Source of the DNA: G963422565 sp963422565
GTDB lineage: Bacteria; Pseudomonadota; Alphaproteobacteria; MPNO01
Assembly: GCA_963422565.1 (NCBI GenBank)
Contig: OY730228.1
Coordinates: 1,550,001-1,614,000, forward strand
Length of the DNA stretch: 64,000 bases
Direction: 5' to 3'
The position numbers and the translations under genes are program-made. Positions 36,295-45,448 of this stretch are shown here, one piece after another. Position 1 is the stretch's first letter. The number at the start of each line of letters is the position of its first letter. Under the pieces are notes generated by a model. That model was not told the origin of the DNA, made no database searches, and saw only the letters and a program-made list of their open reading frames with translations.

Positions 36295-39287
36295 CGCGCC
36301 CCGACGCGGCGGGCTTGCCCGCGAAAATCCGCGCCATAGCGCAGGAGCGGCGGCGGCTTCGGGCGGCCCGGCAACGCAGCCAGGGGGGGGAAGCGCGGCG
36401 CGGCCGCCGTCTCCCCGGGCGGCGCCTTCTCGATCCTGACGCGCAGGTCGTACCAGGCCGCCTGTCCGGTCACCGGGTCGGTGTTGGCAGACCGGTCGCC
36501 GTCCGCCCCTGCGGGCAGCAGGTCGGGGATCAGATGGTTGAGCAGGAACCCCTCGCGCGACTCCGGCGTCGCGCCGTCGAGCCCCCAGGCGCCCGCGCGC
36601 TTGCCGATCGCGTTCCAGGTCCAGACCGTGTCCGCGTTGACACCCTCCATGAGCCGCGCGCGCACCGTGATGCGGCCATGGCGGCTGGTCACGCGGACCC
36701 AGTCGTCGTCGCCGATGCCGAGCGCATCCCCCCGCGCGCGGGGGATATAGAGGCGGTTGGCGGGGTGGATCTGGCGCAGCCAGGCGTTCATCGCGCCCCA
36801 GGAATGGTACATCGCCATCGGTCGCTGGGTGACGGCGTGCATCGGATAGTCCCCGTCGTCCTCCCCGGGGGGCGGGTACCATATCGGCAGCGGGTCGAAA
36901 CGCGCCTCGATCCGGGCGCGGTGGCGGGCGGGCGGGCGGCACGTGCCGTGGCCCCGCGCGGCGAGACGGAAGCGCTGCATCGGCTCCGAATAGAGCTGGA
37001 TCACGATCCGGTCGACGGCGCCGATCCAGCCCATCCGCGCGGCATGGTCGAGATAGGCGCGGTTGGCGTGCTTGAAGAAGCGCATCTCGTCGGGCAGTTC
37101 GCGCTTCCAGAAGCTCCCGTTCTCGATATAGCGCGCGAGCTGGTCGGGGTTGGGCGGGCCCGTGCCCTCCGCGCCGCCGTCCGCGCCACGCCAGCCGGCG
37201 AGGCTGCCGATCCCCGGCGCGCGCTCGTGGTTGACCAGATAGTCGGGATAGAGGCCGGGATAGCGCGGCGCGCCGTCCTCGGCGACAAGCCCGGGCAGGC
37301 CGAGCCGGGCGCCGAGCTCGATCAGGACATCCTGGAACGGGCGGACATCGCGGTCGGGCAGGACCACCGGGTGGCGGATCGCGTCGCCCGGGCCGTCGGC
37401 GTCCGAGATCGGCCGGTCGAGTAGCGAAATGCAGTCCCAGCGCTCGAGATAGGTCGTGTCCGGCAGAACCAGGTCGGCGTAGGCGACCATCTCGGAATGG
37501 TAGGCGTCGGAATAGATGATGCGGGGGATCCGGTACGCGCCCGTCTCGGGGTCCTTGTCGGTGAGCATGCGCATGGTCCCGGTCGTGTTCATCGCCGAGT
37601 TCCAGCTCATGTTCGCCATGTACAGGAACAGCGTGTCGATCGGGTAGGGATCGCCTCGCCAGGCGTTGGCGACGACCAGATGCATCAGCCCGTGCGCGGC
37701 GAGCGGCGCCTCCCAGGAGAACGCCTTGTCGATCCGGGCGGGGCGCCCCTCCTCGTCGACCAGAAGATCCTCGGGGCCCGCCGGAAAGCCGAGCGGCGGG
37801 CCGGGCATCGGCGTCTCCGGGCGAAGCTGGTCAGGCCGGCCCGCCGGCCGGAGCGGCGGCGGCGCGGGCTTCGGAAAGGGCGGCTTGTAGCGGAAGCCGC
37901 CAGGGGTATCGATCGCGCCCAGCAGCGCCTGCAGAAGATGCAGCGCCCGGCAGGTGTGAAAGCCGTTCGAATGGGCCGATATGCCGCGCATCGCATGCAT
38001 CGCGACCGGCCGCCCGACCATGGTCTCGTGCCGCCTGCCGGCCCAGTCGATCCAGCCGGTTTCGACGGTGACCGGGCGATCGAAGGCGGTCTCGGCCATC
38101 TCGGCGGCGAGCCCGGCGATGGTCGCCGCCGGAACGCCGGTCCGTTCGGCCACCGCCGCCGGCGAACAGGCGGGGTCGAGATAGCGTTCGGCGATGAGCG
38201 CGAGGACCGGGGTCGCCGTCCGGCCGTCCGCCAGGGCGAACTCCCCGGCGAAGGCCGGGACCGCGTCCGCACGGTCGGCCGCCGCGAGCGCGCCCGCGCG
38301 CAAATCCCAGCAGAGCGGCGCGCCGTCCGCGCCGCGCGCGACCAGCCCGTCGTCGTCGGCACCCGGATCGCGGATCACCAGCCAGGGCGCGTTCGTGTAG
38401 CGCGCGAGATAGTCGAAATCGATCCGGTCGGCGCGCAGCAGCTCGTGGATCAAGGCCATCGCCAGCAGCCCGTCGGTGCCTGGCCGGATGCCGATCCACT
38501 GGTCGGCGATCGCCGAGTAGCCGGTGCGGACCGGGTTGACCGAGACGAATCTGGCGCCCCGCGCGCGCAGCTTGGCGAGCCCGATCTTGATCGGGTTGCT
38601 GTCATGGTCCTCAGCGACTCCGAACATGACCAGCAGCCGGGCGCGTTCCCAGTCCGGCTCGCCGAACTCCCAGAAGGAGCCGCCGATGGTGTAGATGCCG
38701 GCCGCCGCCATGTTGACCGAGCAGAACCCGCCATGCGCCGCATGGTTCGGGGTGCCGAACTGGCTCGCCCACCAGCCGGTCAGGGCCTGGCTCTGATCGC
38801 GCCCGGTGAAGAAGGCGAGCCGGCGCGGGTCGCTGCGCCGGATCTCCGCCAGCCAGCCGGCGGCGATGTCGAGCGCTTCGTCCCATTCGATCTCGACGAA
38901 GCGGCCCTCGCCTCGTTCGCCGACGCGCTTGAGCGGTTTGCTCAGCCGGGCGGGAGAGTTGTGCTGCATGATCCCGGCCGAGCCCTTGGCGCAGAGCACG
39001 CCCCGGTTGACCGGGTGATCGCGGTTGCCCTCCAGATAGCGGATCTTGCCGTCCCGCAGATGCACGCGCAGGCCGCAGCGGCAGGCGCACATGTAGCAGG
39101 TTGTCTCCTTGATCTCGTCGGAGACCGGCGGGGAGGTGTCGAGGCGGGCGTCGTCCGGAATCGGTCTCGAGTCCCTTGCGGCTACTGGAACGGGCCCTTG
39201 CGCCGAACATCGCGGCCAAGGCGGGCTGCCGGTTTCCGACCGGACGACGGCGCCGCGCTCGGGCGATGCCGAACGCTCCGAGGCCAT
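36291..39287 (-). CDS. soeA: Molybdopterin oxidoreductase, sulfite dehydrogenase-like catalytic subunit (SoeA type)
   Basis: A 998-residue bis-MGD enzyme. The N-terminal 4Fe-4S motif is TCYMCACRCGLRVHL with RGVLCAKGSAG (Cys ligands spaced as in the DMSO-reductase family). Further segments are FFTGRDQSQALTGWWASQFG, HGGFCSVNMAAAG and FGVAEDHDSNP. There is no twin-arginine signal, which favours the cytoplasmic SoeABC sulfite dehydrogenase over periplasmic DMSO or polysulfide reductases. The only usable upstream Met is at 39287, leaving an unusual about 55-residue Arg/Ser/Pro-rich leader before the conserved start; the true start is uncertain. SoeABC oxidises sulfite to sulfate, which fits the sulfatases elsewhere only loosely. 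Confidence 0.83.
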   Translation of the reverse strand: MASERSASPERGAVVRSETGSPPWPRCSAQGPVPVAARDSRPIPDDARLDTSPPVSDEIKETTCYMCACRCGLRVHLRDGKIRYLEGNRDHPVNRGVLCAKGSAGIMQHNSPARLSKPLKRVGERGEGRFVEIEWDEALDIAAGWLAEIRRSDPRRLAFFTGRDQSQALTGWWASQFGTPNHAAHGGFCSVNMAAAGIYTIGGSFWEFGEPDWERARLLVMFGVAEDHDSNPIKIGLAKLRARGARFVSVNPVRTGYSAIADQWIGIRPGTDGLLAMALIHELLRADRIDFDYLARYTNAPWLVIRDPGADDDGLVARGADGAPLCWDLRAGALAAADRADAVPAFAGEFALADGRTATPVLALIAERYLDPACSPAAVAERTGVPAATIAGLAAEMAETAFDRPVTVETGWIDWAGRRHETMVGRPVAMHAMRGISAHSNGFHTCRALHLLQALLGAIDTPGGFRYKPPFPKPAPPPLRPAGRPDQLRPETPMPGPPLGFPAGPEDLLVDEEGRPARIDKAFSWEAPLAAHGLMHLVVANAWRGDPYPIDTLFLYMANMSWNSAMNTTGTMRMLTDKDPETGAYRIPRIIYSDAYHSEMVAYADLVLPDTTYLERWDCISLLDRPISDADGPGDAIRHPVVLPDRDVRPFQDVLIELGARLGLPGLVAEDGAPRYPGLYPDYLVNHERAPGIGSLAGWRGADGGAEGTGPPNPDQLARYIENGSFWKRELPDEMRFFKHANRAYLDHAARMGWIGAVDRIVIQLYSEPMQRFRLAARGHGTCRPPARHRARIEARFDPLPIWYPPPGEDDGDYPMHAVTQRPMAMYHSWGAMNAWLRQIHPANRLYIPRARGDALGIGDDDWVRVTSRHGRITVRARLMEGVNADTVWTWNAIGKRAGAWGLDGATPESREGFLLNHLIPDLLPAGADGDRSANTDPVTGQAAWYDLRVRIEKAPPGETAAAPRFPPLAALPGRPKPPPLLRYGADFRGQARRVGAR

Positions 39288-39767
39288 AGGATCGGGCGAT
39301 CGGCCGAAATCCTGCCAATCGAGCGAATTATAAGCTGCGCGGTGCCGCGTCGGTCAAGACCGGGCGGACGGGTGGCGGTGGAGTGCGGAAGAGCCGAAAG
39401 CGGCTACGCGGCGTTCCGGCGGCCGGAGATGGCCTCGCGGAGGCCCTCGAGGGGTCCTCCTTCGGCTGCTTGTTCACACCGACAGCCTCGGAGACCCCCA
39501 ACCCCGATTCAAGGCCCGCGTCTCACATCCGTCCGAACCCGGTCAGGATCCGTCCGCGCCCTGGGCGCGCGGGCGCCCCGCTCGTATTCGACCCCCGGGC
39601 GCGGCGAAAAATGCAGGCGGGTAGGGACGCCCGCGCACCCGATCGCACGCGAACAGGCGAAATGCCACGATCTTGCCGGCGGTGCCCTGCGAGCGGCCGG
39701 TTTCGGATGGGGATCGGGATCGTCATACTCGGTCCGCCGACGGATACGACCGCCGCGGGGGAGACCG
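39288..39767. other. Gene-poor region upstream of soeA
   Basis: These 480 bases between soeA and the deacetylase stub show no convincing gene on either strand; frames here are fortuitous extensions. The soeA promoter should lie in the first part, close to 39300-39360, but no clear consensus was seen. Confidence 0.5.
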
Positions 39768-39880
39768 ATGACGACGCTGATCGTTCACCATCCGAGTTCC
39801 GCGCGGCACGACACCGGGCGCGGCCATCCCGAGCGGATCGACAGGATCGAGCGGGTCATGGCCGCCCTGTCCAGCGGCCC
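39768..39880 (+). pseudogene. Histone-deacetylase-family protein, N-terminal stub
   Basis: The first 36 codons match the N-terminus of bacterial class II histone-deacetylase-like amidohydrolases: MTTLIVHHPSSARHDTGRGH, then PERIDRIERVMAALS. Homology stops there; the sequence continues with the 39-bp repeat and IS-related DNA, with no HDAC catalytic residues. The rest of the gene was lost, probably in the event that brought the IS1182 remnant. Confidence 0.75.
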
Positions 39881-39912
39881 GGTCGTCTCGCTCAAACGCC
39901 GCAACAGCCCCA
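39874..39912. repeat. 39-bp dispersed repeat, copy 2
   Basis: Matches 31180-31218 at 35 of 39 positions in the same orientation, with the first 22 bases identical. It begins exactly where homology of the deacetylase gene ends. Confidence 0.6.
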
Positions 39913-40066
39913 CCGCACTCCTCGCGGCGACCCGGGGCGCCGGCGGTTCTCCCGCCAATCCCTGCTTCCGTCACCGCCTTCGCGGCCTTGGTTCACCCCA
40001 CGCAATGGGCTGCAGCTGCGTGCGATGGGCTGCGATCCTGCGCGCCATGCTCGCCGCCGCGGCGCC

Positions 40067-40759
40067 TCATGTCGCCAGGCTCAGCTTGTGCAGGCGCTTG
40101 CAGTTGTAGGCCAGCGCCACCAGGTTCCACTCGCCGGCCACCTTGTCGAGGCCGCGCAGCGAGAAGCCGGTGAAGCCGAGCACCGCCCTGATGACGCCGA
40201 ACACCGGCTCGACGGTTTGCCGGCGCAGCCTGTACAGCGCCCGGCCCTCTTCGCTATCGAGCTTGGCCGCCATCTCCCGGAGCCAGTCGGCCTTGGCCTC
40301 CTTCACCGCCGTCCCAACCCCGCTCGGGCGGAAGTCGTGGCGCCGCCGCCAGCGCTGCGCAGCCGTCGCCACCAGGGCCTCGATGCCGCTCGCTTCGAGC
40401 GCCGCCACCTCGGCACCGTTGGCATAGCCGTTGTCCGCCAGCACCGTCTCGGGCCGGCCCAGATCGGCCGCGACCGCCTCGATGTCCGCCACCAACTCGT
40501 TGCGGTCGCTGACGCAGTTGCTGATCCGGGCGCCGACGATCAGCTGAGATCCCCCGGCATCCACCACCGCCTGGATATTGTAGGCTTGGCGGAACTCGTG
40601 CCTCTTGCTCTTGCGCATCAGCCGGCTGTCCGGGTCGCTCAGGTTGCTCTGCTCGTCTCCGCGCGGCGTCCCCCCAGGCGGCTTCGGCCGCTTGCCCTTG
40701 GCCCGGCCCTTGCGCCCGGCGCGCGCCGCTACCTTGGCCTCGTAGGCCGCCCGCTCCAC
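40067..40759 (-). mobile_element. IS1182-family transposase, 3' remnant
   Basis: The C-terminal about 230 residues of an IS1182 DDE transposase: NLSDPDSRLMRKSKRHEFRQ, YNIQAVVDAGGSQLIVGARI, VLADNGYANGAEVAALEASG and the end EPVFGVIRAVLGFTGFSLRG with LVALAYNCKRLHKL. The catalytic D in LADNGY and the E in VEPVFG are present. The N-terminal half with the first catalytic Asp is missing, so the copy is dead. The 5' break is near 40760, in sequence with no transposase likeness. Confidence 0.88.
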
Positions 40760-40949
40760 CTCGGCGTGAGGTAGCCCCGGTTCGTCGGACAGCCTGGCAG
40801 CTCGGTTAAGGTGTATTCCGGTTGAAGTTCAGGCCGCCAGACTCCCCTTGAACCGATCCCCGGCCTGCGCGCCCCAGGGCCGGGGCGCGCTCCGTTGACA
40901 ATCCCCGGCGTCGTTTCCACTCTTGCCGCCTCGAGAGGGGGAACGAGCG

Positions 40950-42131
40950 ATGAGCGCTGCGGACGGTTCCGGTTACGGGCGCAACGCGGTGGTGCCGGAG
41001 GAAAACGCCCGGCTCACCCGGGTCGGGTTCGGCACCCCGATGGGCGAGCTGATGCGGCGCTACTGGCACCCGATCTGCATGTCCGCCGAGCTCGCTGATC
41101 TACCCAGATTCGTGCGCGTGCTGGGCGAGGAGGTCGTCGCCTTCCGCGACAGGTCGGGGCGGGTCGGGGTACTCGGCGCCCACTGCATCCACCGCGGTAC
41201 TTCGCTCGAATACGGCCGGATCGAGGCGAACGGCCTGCGCTGCTGCTATCACGGCTGGCTCTACGACACCGAGGGGCACTGCCTCGATCAGCCCGGCGAG
41301 CCGGAGGGGAGCGACTATCGGGACAAGCTGCGCCAGCCCTGGTACCCGGCCGAGGAGTATAAGGGGCTGGTCTTCGTCTATATGGGGCCGCTAGACAGGA
41401 AGCCGCTGCTGCCGCGCTACGACATCCTCGAGGAGGATGCCGACTATATCGCCTACCGGAACTACAGCCGGGGCGAAACCGCCGCCTGCAACTGGCTGCA
41501 GTTGCAGGAAAACGCCGCCGACCCGGTCCACACATATATCCTGCACGGCTGGAATCCGGGGCTGTTCGAGTTCTCGGAGGCCTTCGCGGTCAGGCCGCGC
41601 TTCGAGTACGTGCATTCCGACCGCCACGTCTCCTATATCCGCACGGCCGAACTCGAAAACGGCAACCGAATGATCCGCACCTCGACCATCTACGTGCCCA
41701 CCGCCCGGTCGATCCCGCCCCCCGAGGTCAGCGGAACCGACCCTGACCGGGAGACCGAGCGCGCCCGGATGGTCGGCTGGTGGGTGCCGGCCGACGACGA
41801 GACCACGTTCGGCTTCCATGTCGAGCGGATCGACCCCTCCCGCAAGATCTTCCAGCCGCCGCATGCGCCGATCGTCCGCGACTACGAGACGACACAGCGC
41901 GCGCCCGACGACTGGGAGGCACAGACCAGCCAGCGGCCGATCGCCGTCCACGCGCTCGAAAATCTCGCGACCTCGGACCGCGGCGTCGTCCTGTTCCGGC
42001 GCAAGCTGAGCGAGGCGGTCGCCGCGGTCGAGCGCGGCGAGGATCCGCCGGGAACGGCGCGGAGCCCGGCCGAGCAGACGATCGAGATCCCGTCGCGCAA
42101 CGACGTCATCGCCCTCGAACGGGGCGGCTGA
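40950..42131 (+). CDS. Rieske non-heme iron oxygenase, alpha subunit (phthalate-dioxygenase-like)
   Basis: A 393-residue ring-hydroxylating oxygenase. The Rieske 2Fe-2S motif is CIHRG (C79, H81) and CCYHGW (C98, H101). The mononuclear iron site reads ENAADPVHTYILHG, giving D191, H194 and H199. The N-terminus TRVGFGTPMGELMRRYWHPI is typical of the phthalate 4,5-dioxygenase or demethylase-like group. No reductase gene is adjacent. A perfect TTGACA (40895-40900) lies upstream but without a clear -10. Substrate unknown; neighbouring CoA ligase and ferritin-like genes suggest aromatic compound degradation. Confidence 0.88.
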   Translation: MSAADGSGYGRNAVVPEENARLTRVGFGTPMGELMRRYWHPICMSAELADLPRFVRVLGEEVVAFRDRSGRVGVLGAHCIHRGTSLEYGRIEANGLRCCYHGWLYDTEGHCLDQPGEPEGSDYRDKLRQPWYPAEEYKGLVFVYMGPLDRKPLLPRYDILEEDADYIAYRNYSRGETAACNWLQLQENAADPVHTYILHGWNPGLFEFSEAFAVRPRFEYVHSDRHVSYIRTAELENGNRMIRTSTIYVPTARSIPPPEVSGTDPDRETERARMVGWWVPADDETTFGFHVERIDPSRKIFQPPHAPIVRDYETTQRAPDDWEAQTSQRPIAVHALENLATSDRGVVLFRRKLSEAVAAVERGEDPPGTARSPAEQTIEIPSRNDVIALERGG

Positions 42132-42183
42132 CGCCGGCGCACCGCCGTCGTTCGCTCGGCGCGTCCTTCCCGGCGGCCTGTCC

Positions 42184-42262
42184 GATTCCCCCTGCCCTCT
42201 TTTCTTCAAGGGGAGGGACGACCGGGGCCTCCCTATCCCTCCCCCTCGAGGGCGAGGGGTGG
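42184..42262. repeat. Dispersed C/T-then-G-rich intergenic repeat
   Basis: Pattern of CCCCCTGCCCTC, CAAGGGGAGGG, CCTCCCCCTCGAGGGCGAGG in the gap after the Rieske gene. A related block lies at 51602-51690. These self-complementary purine/pyrimidine blocks are typical dispersed intergenic repeats of high-G+C alphaproteobacteria and can fold into hairpins. The surrounding 208-base gap holds no gene. Confidence 0.5.
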
Positions 42263-42339
42263 GGGGACCCGGTCGTCCGATCACGGGTTCCGGGTCGGAG
42301 CGCTCGACGCGACGAAGGAGAAGGAACCGGACGTCAGGT

Positions 42340-43917
42340 TCATGCGCGGCCGGGGCGTTCTCGGGGCTGCGCGTCCTCCCAGATCCGGCGCAGCGCATCG
42401 CGGCGGATCTTGCCGCGGTCGGATCTGGGCAGATCCTCGACCAGGATCACCTCCTTCGGCCATTTGAAGTCGGGCAGGTCGGCGGCGCAATGTTCCCGGA
42501 TATCGGCGAGCGTGATCGTTCTCCCTCGCCGCGCGACGACGAAGCAGACGACCTCCTCGCCATAGATCGGGTCGGGCACGCCGACCGCGGCGGCTTCGAC
42601 GATGCCGGGATGGCGCATCAGCACGTTGTCGATCTCGAGCGGGGCGATGTTGACTCCGCCGCGGATGATCAGATCCTTGGTCCGCCCGGTCACGCGGACG
42701 AAGCCGTCGGCGTCCATGACGGCGAGGTCGCCGGTGCGGGTGCGCGCGTGGGTCCGGTCCTCCCACGCGCCGTCGGGCGAGATGGTGGCGATGCAGGTCT
42801 GCGGACCGCCGACGGCGACCTCGCCCTCGACGCCCGGCGGGCAGGGCGCGCCGTCGGGTCCGACGATCTCGAACTCCTGATGTTTCGCGGGCGGTCCCAC
42901 GGTACCCATCCGCCGGCGATAGGTCCGGTTGCCGCAGATCCAACCGGCCTCGGACATCCCGTAGAGCTGGAGCAGCGTGACGCCGTACATCTCCTCGAAC
43001 CGGCGCCATTGGTCGGGGCTGAGCGGCGCGGTCGAGCAGGTCATCAGCCGCAGGCTCGGCAGGTCGTCCGCAGTGACGACGCCGGGTTCGTCGAGCAGCA
43101 TGTTGACGACCGTCGGTACGCCGGCCGCGAAGGTGATCCCGTGGCCGCGGATCCAGTCGAAGAAGCGGGACTGCGAGAAGCGGCGGGCGACATGGAGCGT
43201 GAGCCCGGTCTGAAGCCAGGGCATCAGGCTCAGAATCTGAGCGGAGTTCCAGCCGAAGGATCGGTATTCGAGCGTCCGGTCCTCGGCGGTCAGCCCCAGC
43301 ATGTCGATCGTCGACAGACCGCTCAGCCAGTAGGCGCGATGGTCGAAGACCACGCATTTGGGCTTCGACGTGGTCCCCGATGTGCAGAAGATCGCGGCGA
43401 TGTCGTCGCCCCGGCAAGCGACGGCGGCCGGCGGCGGCGGGGCATCGGGAAGCCCGTCGAAGAAGGCGCCGTCCTCCCCCGTCCCGCCCCGCCAGCGGCC
43501 GAAGCGCAGCGCCCCGCGCGCCGCGTCGGACGGGAGGCCTTGGAGCGCCTCGTTCCGCAGCGTCAGCCCCGGCGCGATCTGCGCGAGCAACCCGCCGAGA
43601 TGGGCCGCGTTCATCTCGACGTTGAGCGGGCAGACGATCGCGCCGAGCCGCCAGATGCCGAGCCACAGCACCAGCTTCTCCAGACATTCGTCGGAGAGCA
43701 GCGCCACCCGGTCGCCCTTGCCGATGCCGAGCTCGGCGAGCGCCCCGGCGACGCGGTCGGCGAGGCGGCGGAGGCCGCCATAGTCGATCGCCACGCCCTG
43801 GTCGAGGTCGACCAGCGCCGTCTTGGCGGGGTGGCGTTCGGCATAGCGGTCGAGCAGCGCCGCCACCGGCGCGAACGGAAGCGAGAGATCGTGCCGCCGC
43901 CGGCCGCGTGTCGTCAT
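42340..43917 (-). CDS. Acyl-CoA synthetase (AMP-binding, class I adenylate-forming)
   Basis: A 525-residue carboxylate-CoA ligase. The adenylation P-loop is IFCTSGTTSKPKCVVFD, the A5-type region is LLQLYGMSEAGW, and the hinge is GRTKDLIIRGGVNI. The C-terminal domain ends RSDRGKIRRDALRR with the conserved Lys. It follows livF on the same strand after an 89-base gap, so it may be in the transporter operon. The likely logic is uptake of a carboxylic acid followed by CoA activation. Substrate (aromatic, fatty or other acid) cannot be read. Confidence 0.88.
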   Translation of the reverse strand: MTTRGRRRHDLSLPFAPVAALLDRYAERHPAKTALVDLDQGVAIDYGGLRRLADRVAGALAELGIGKGDRVALLSDECLEKLVLWLGIWRLGAIVCPLNVEMNAAHLGGLLAQIAPGLTLRNEALQGLPSDAARGALRFGRWRGGTGEDGAFFDGLPDAPPPPAAVACRGDDIAAIFCTSGTTSKPKCVVFDHRAYWLSGLSTIDMLGLTAEDRTLEYRSFGWNSAQILSLMPWLQTGLTLHVARRFSQSRFFDWIRGHGITFAAGVPTVVNMLLDEPGVVTADDLPSLRLMTCSTAPLSPDQWRRFEEMYGVTLLQLYGMSEAGWICGNRTYRRRMGTVGPPAKHQEFEIVGPDGAPCPPGVEGEVAVGGPQTCIATISPDGAWEDRTHARTRTGDLAVMDADGFVRVTGRTKDLIIRGGVNIAPLEIDNVLMRHPGIVEAAAVGVPDPIYGEEVVCFVVARRGRTITLADIREHCAADLPDFKWPKEVILVEDLPRSDRGKIRRDALRRIWEDAQPRERPGRA

Positions 43918-44006
43918 GGGCGCTCCCGGCTGTCCGTCCTTCTCGGGCCGCGATCGTTCCCGCCGCGCGTCGGGGCGCATCCCTGGCGAAAGCGCGGCGG
44001 GCGCGC

Positions 44007-44651
44007 TCAATGGTCGACGATGCTGCCGCGTTCGATCACGAAGGTCCGGTCGAGGAGGCGGGCGATATGGACATCGTTCGATTCGGCGACGAGCACCGAT
44101 TCGCCCTCGTTCTTGAGATTGGCCAGGATCTCGACCATGCGATGGGCGAAGACCGGGGCGATGCCCTCGCTCGGCTCGTCGAGCAGCAGGAGCCGCGTCC
44201 CGCCCATCAGCGCGCGGGCGAAGGCGACGAATTTCTGCTGGCCGCCGGAGAGGGTCGTCGCCCCGCGGTTGCGGAACTCCTCGACCTCGGGCATCAGCCC
44301 GTAGATCCAGCGCAGCCGCGCTTCGCTGTCCTCGGCGCCGGTCGACCAGACAGGCAGCAGGATGTTCTCCTCCGCGGTCAGCTCGGGCACCAGCCGGCGA
44401 TCCTCGGGCATGAAACCGATTCCGAGATGCACCCTGCGGTGAGGCTGCGTCTCGGTGAGCTCGACATCGTCGAACGCGATCGTGCCGCGCGCCGTCGCGA
44501 GCGCGCCCATGACGGCGCGCATGAAGGTGGTCTTGCCGGCACCGTTGCGCCCGATCAGCCCGCACATCGACCCGGCCGGGACGTCGAGATTGACGCCGCG
44601 CAGAATCGGAGTCGCGCCGATGCTGACATCGAGATCCTGGACCGTAAGCAT
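44007..44651 (-). CDS. livF: Branched-chain-type ABC transporter ATPase LivF
   Basis: A 214-residue ATP-binding subunit. Walker A GRNGAGKTT, signature LSGGQQKFVAFA and Walker B LLLLDEPSEGI are intact. LGIGFMPEDRRLVPELTAEE is the LivF-type segment. The ATG overlaps the livG stop (TAATG). Somewhat shorter than typical LivF (about 235) at its C-terminus. Confidence 0.93.
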   Translation of the reverse strand: MLTVQDLDVSIGATPILRGVNLDVPAGSMCGLIGRNGAGKTTFMRAVMGALATARGTIAFDDVELTETQPHRRVHLGIGFMPEDRRLVPELTAEENILLPVWSTGAEDSEARLRWIYGLMPEVEEFRNRGATTLSGGQQKFVAFARALMGGTRLLLLDEPSEGIAPVFAHRMVEILANLKNEGESVLVAESNDVHIARLLDRTFVIERGSIVDH

Positions 44652-45442
44652 TACCGCGCCGCCTCCCCGCCGTTCCCGCCACTGCGGGCCCGGTGATATT
44701 CCTGACCCAGCACATATTCCTCGACCGCCGGATCGCGCATCGCCTCGGCCGTCGGCGCATCGCAGATGATCTCGCCCTGATAGAAGGCGATCACGCGGTC
44801 GACATAGCGCTCGACGATCTCCATGTCGTGCTCGATGAACAGCACCGTCGTGCGTTCCTCCTTCAGGGCCTGCATCAGGATGTCCATGATGCCGAACTTC
44901 TCCTCGACGCTGATGCCGCTCGTCGGCTCGTCGAGCATGACCAGCTTGGGCCTGCGGACGGTCGCCATCGCGATGTCGAGGAGCTTGCGGATTCCCTGCG
45001 GGAGAGCGGAGCCGATCACGTCCCGGTACTCGGCGATCTGATAGCGCGTGAGATGCGCGTCCGCCCGCGCTCCGCGGTCTCCGACCATCAGCGGAAGCAG
45101 CAGGCCGAACCCGTCGCGCTCGGCGATGCCGAGCGCGATCATCATGTTGTCGAAGGCGGTCTCGGACAGAAAGACCTGCGGCACCTGGAACGACCGGCAG
45201 AGGCCCAGTCGGGTGATGTCGCGCACCGACTTGCCGAGGATGTCCCGGCCCATGAACGCGATCCGGCCGCCGGACGGCGGCAGATAGCCGGTGACCATGT
45301 TGACGAAGGTCGTCTTTCCGGCGCCGTTGGCGCCGATGACGCCGACCGTCTCCCCCTCTTCGATGACGACATTGATGTCCCGGGCGGCGACCACCGCGCC
45401 GAAGGACTTCTCGAGATCGTGGACTTCCAGAACGACCGACAT
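44651..45442 (-). CDS. livG: Branched-chain-type ABC transporter ATPase LivG
   Basis: A 263-residue ATPase. Walker A GANGAGKTTF and Walker B LVMLDEPTSGI are present. The usual LSGGQ signature is not seen: the corresponding region reads ALPQGIRKLLDIAMATVRRP, a degenerate form (PQGxxK) found in many Liv-type ATPases. The C-terminal LivG tail (EEYVLGQEYHR) is present. It follows livM after 6 bases and overlaps livF. Confidence 0.92.
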   Translation of the reverse strand: MSVVLEVHDLEKSFGAVVAARDINVVIEEGETVGVIGANGAGKTTFVNMVTGYLPPSGGRIAFMGRDILGKSVRDITRLGLCRSFQVPQVFLSETAFDNMMIALGIAERDGFGLLLPLMVGDRGARADAHLTRYQIAEYRDVIGSALPQGIRKLLDIAMATVRRPKLVMLDEPTSGISVEEKFGIMDILMQALKEERTTVLFIEHDMEIVERYVDRVIAFYQGEIICDAPTAEAMRDPAVEEYVLGQEYHRARSGGNGGEAAR

Positions 45443-45448
45443 CGCAGA

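Noticed and set aside
39383..40774. A 463-codon plus-strand frame covering the IS1182 remnant
   Set aside because: It is antisense to the clear transposase sequence and has no recognisable product.
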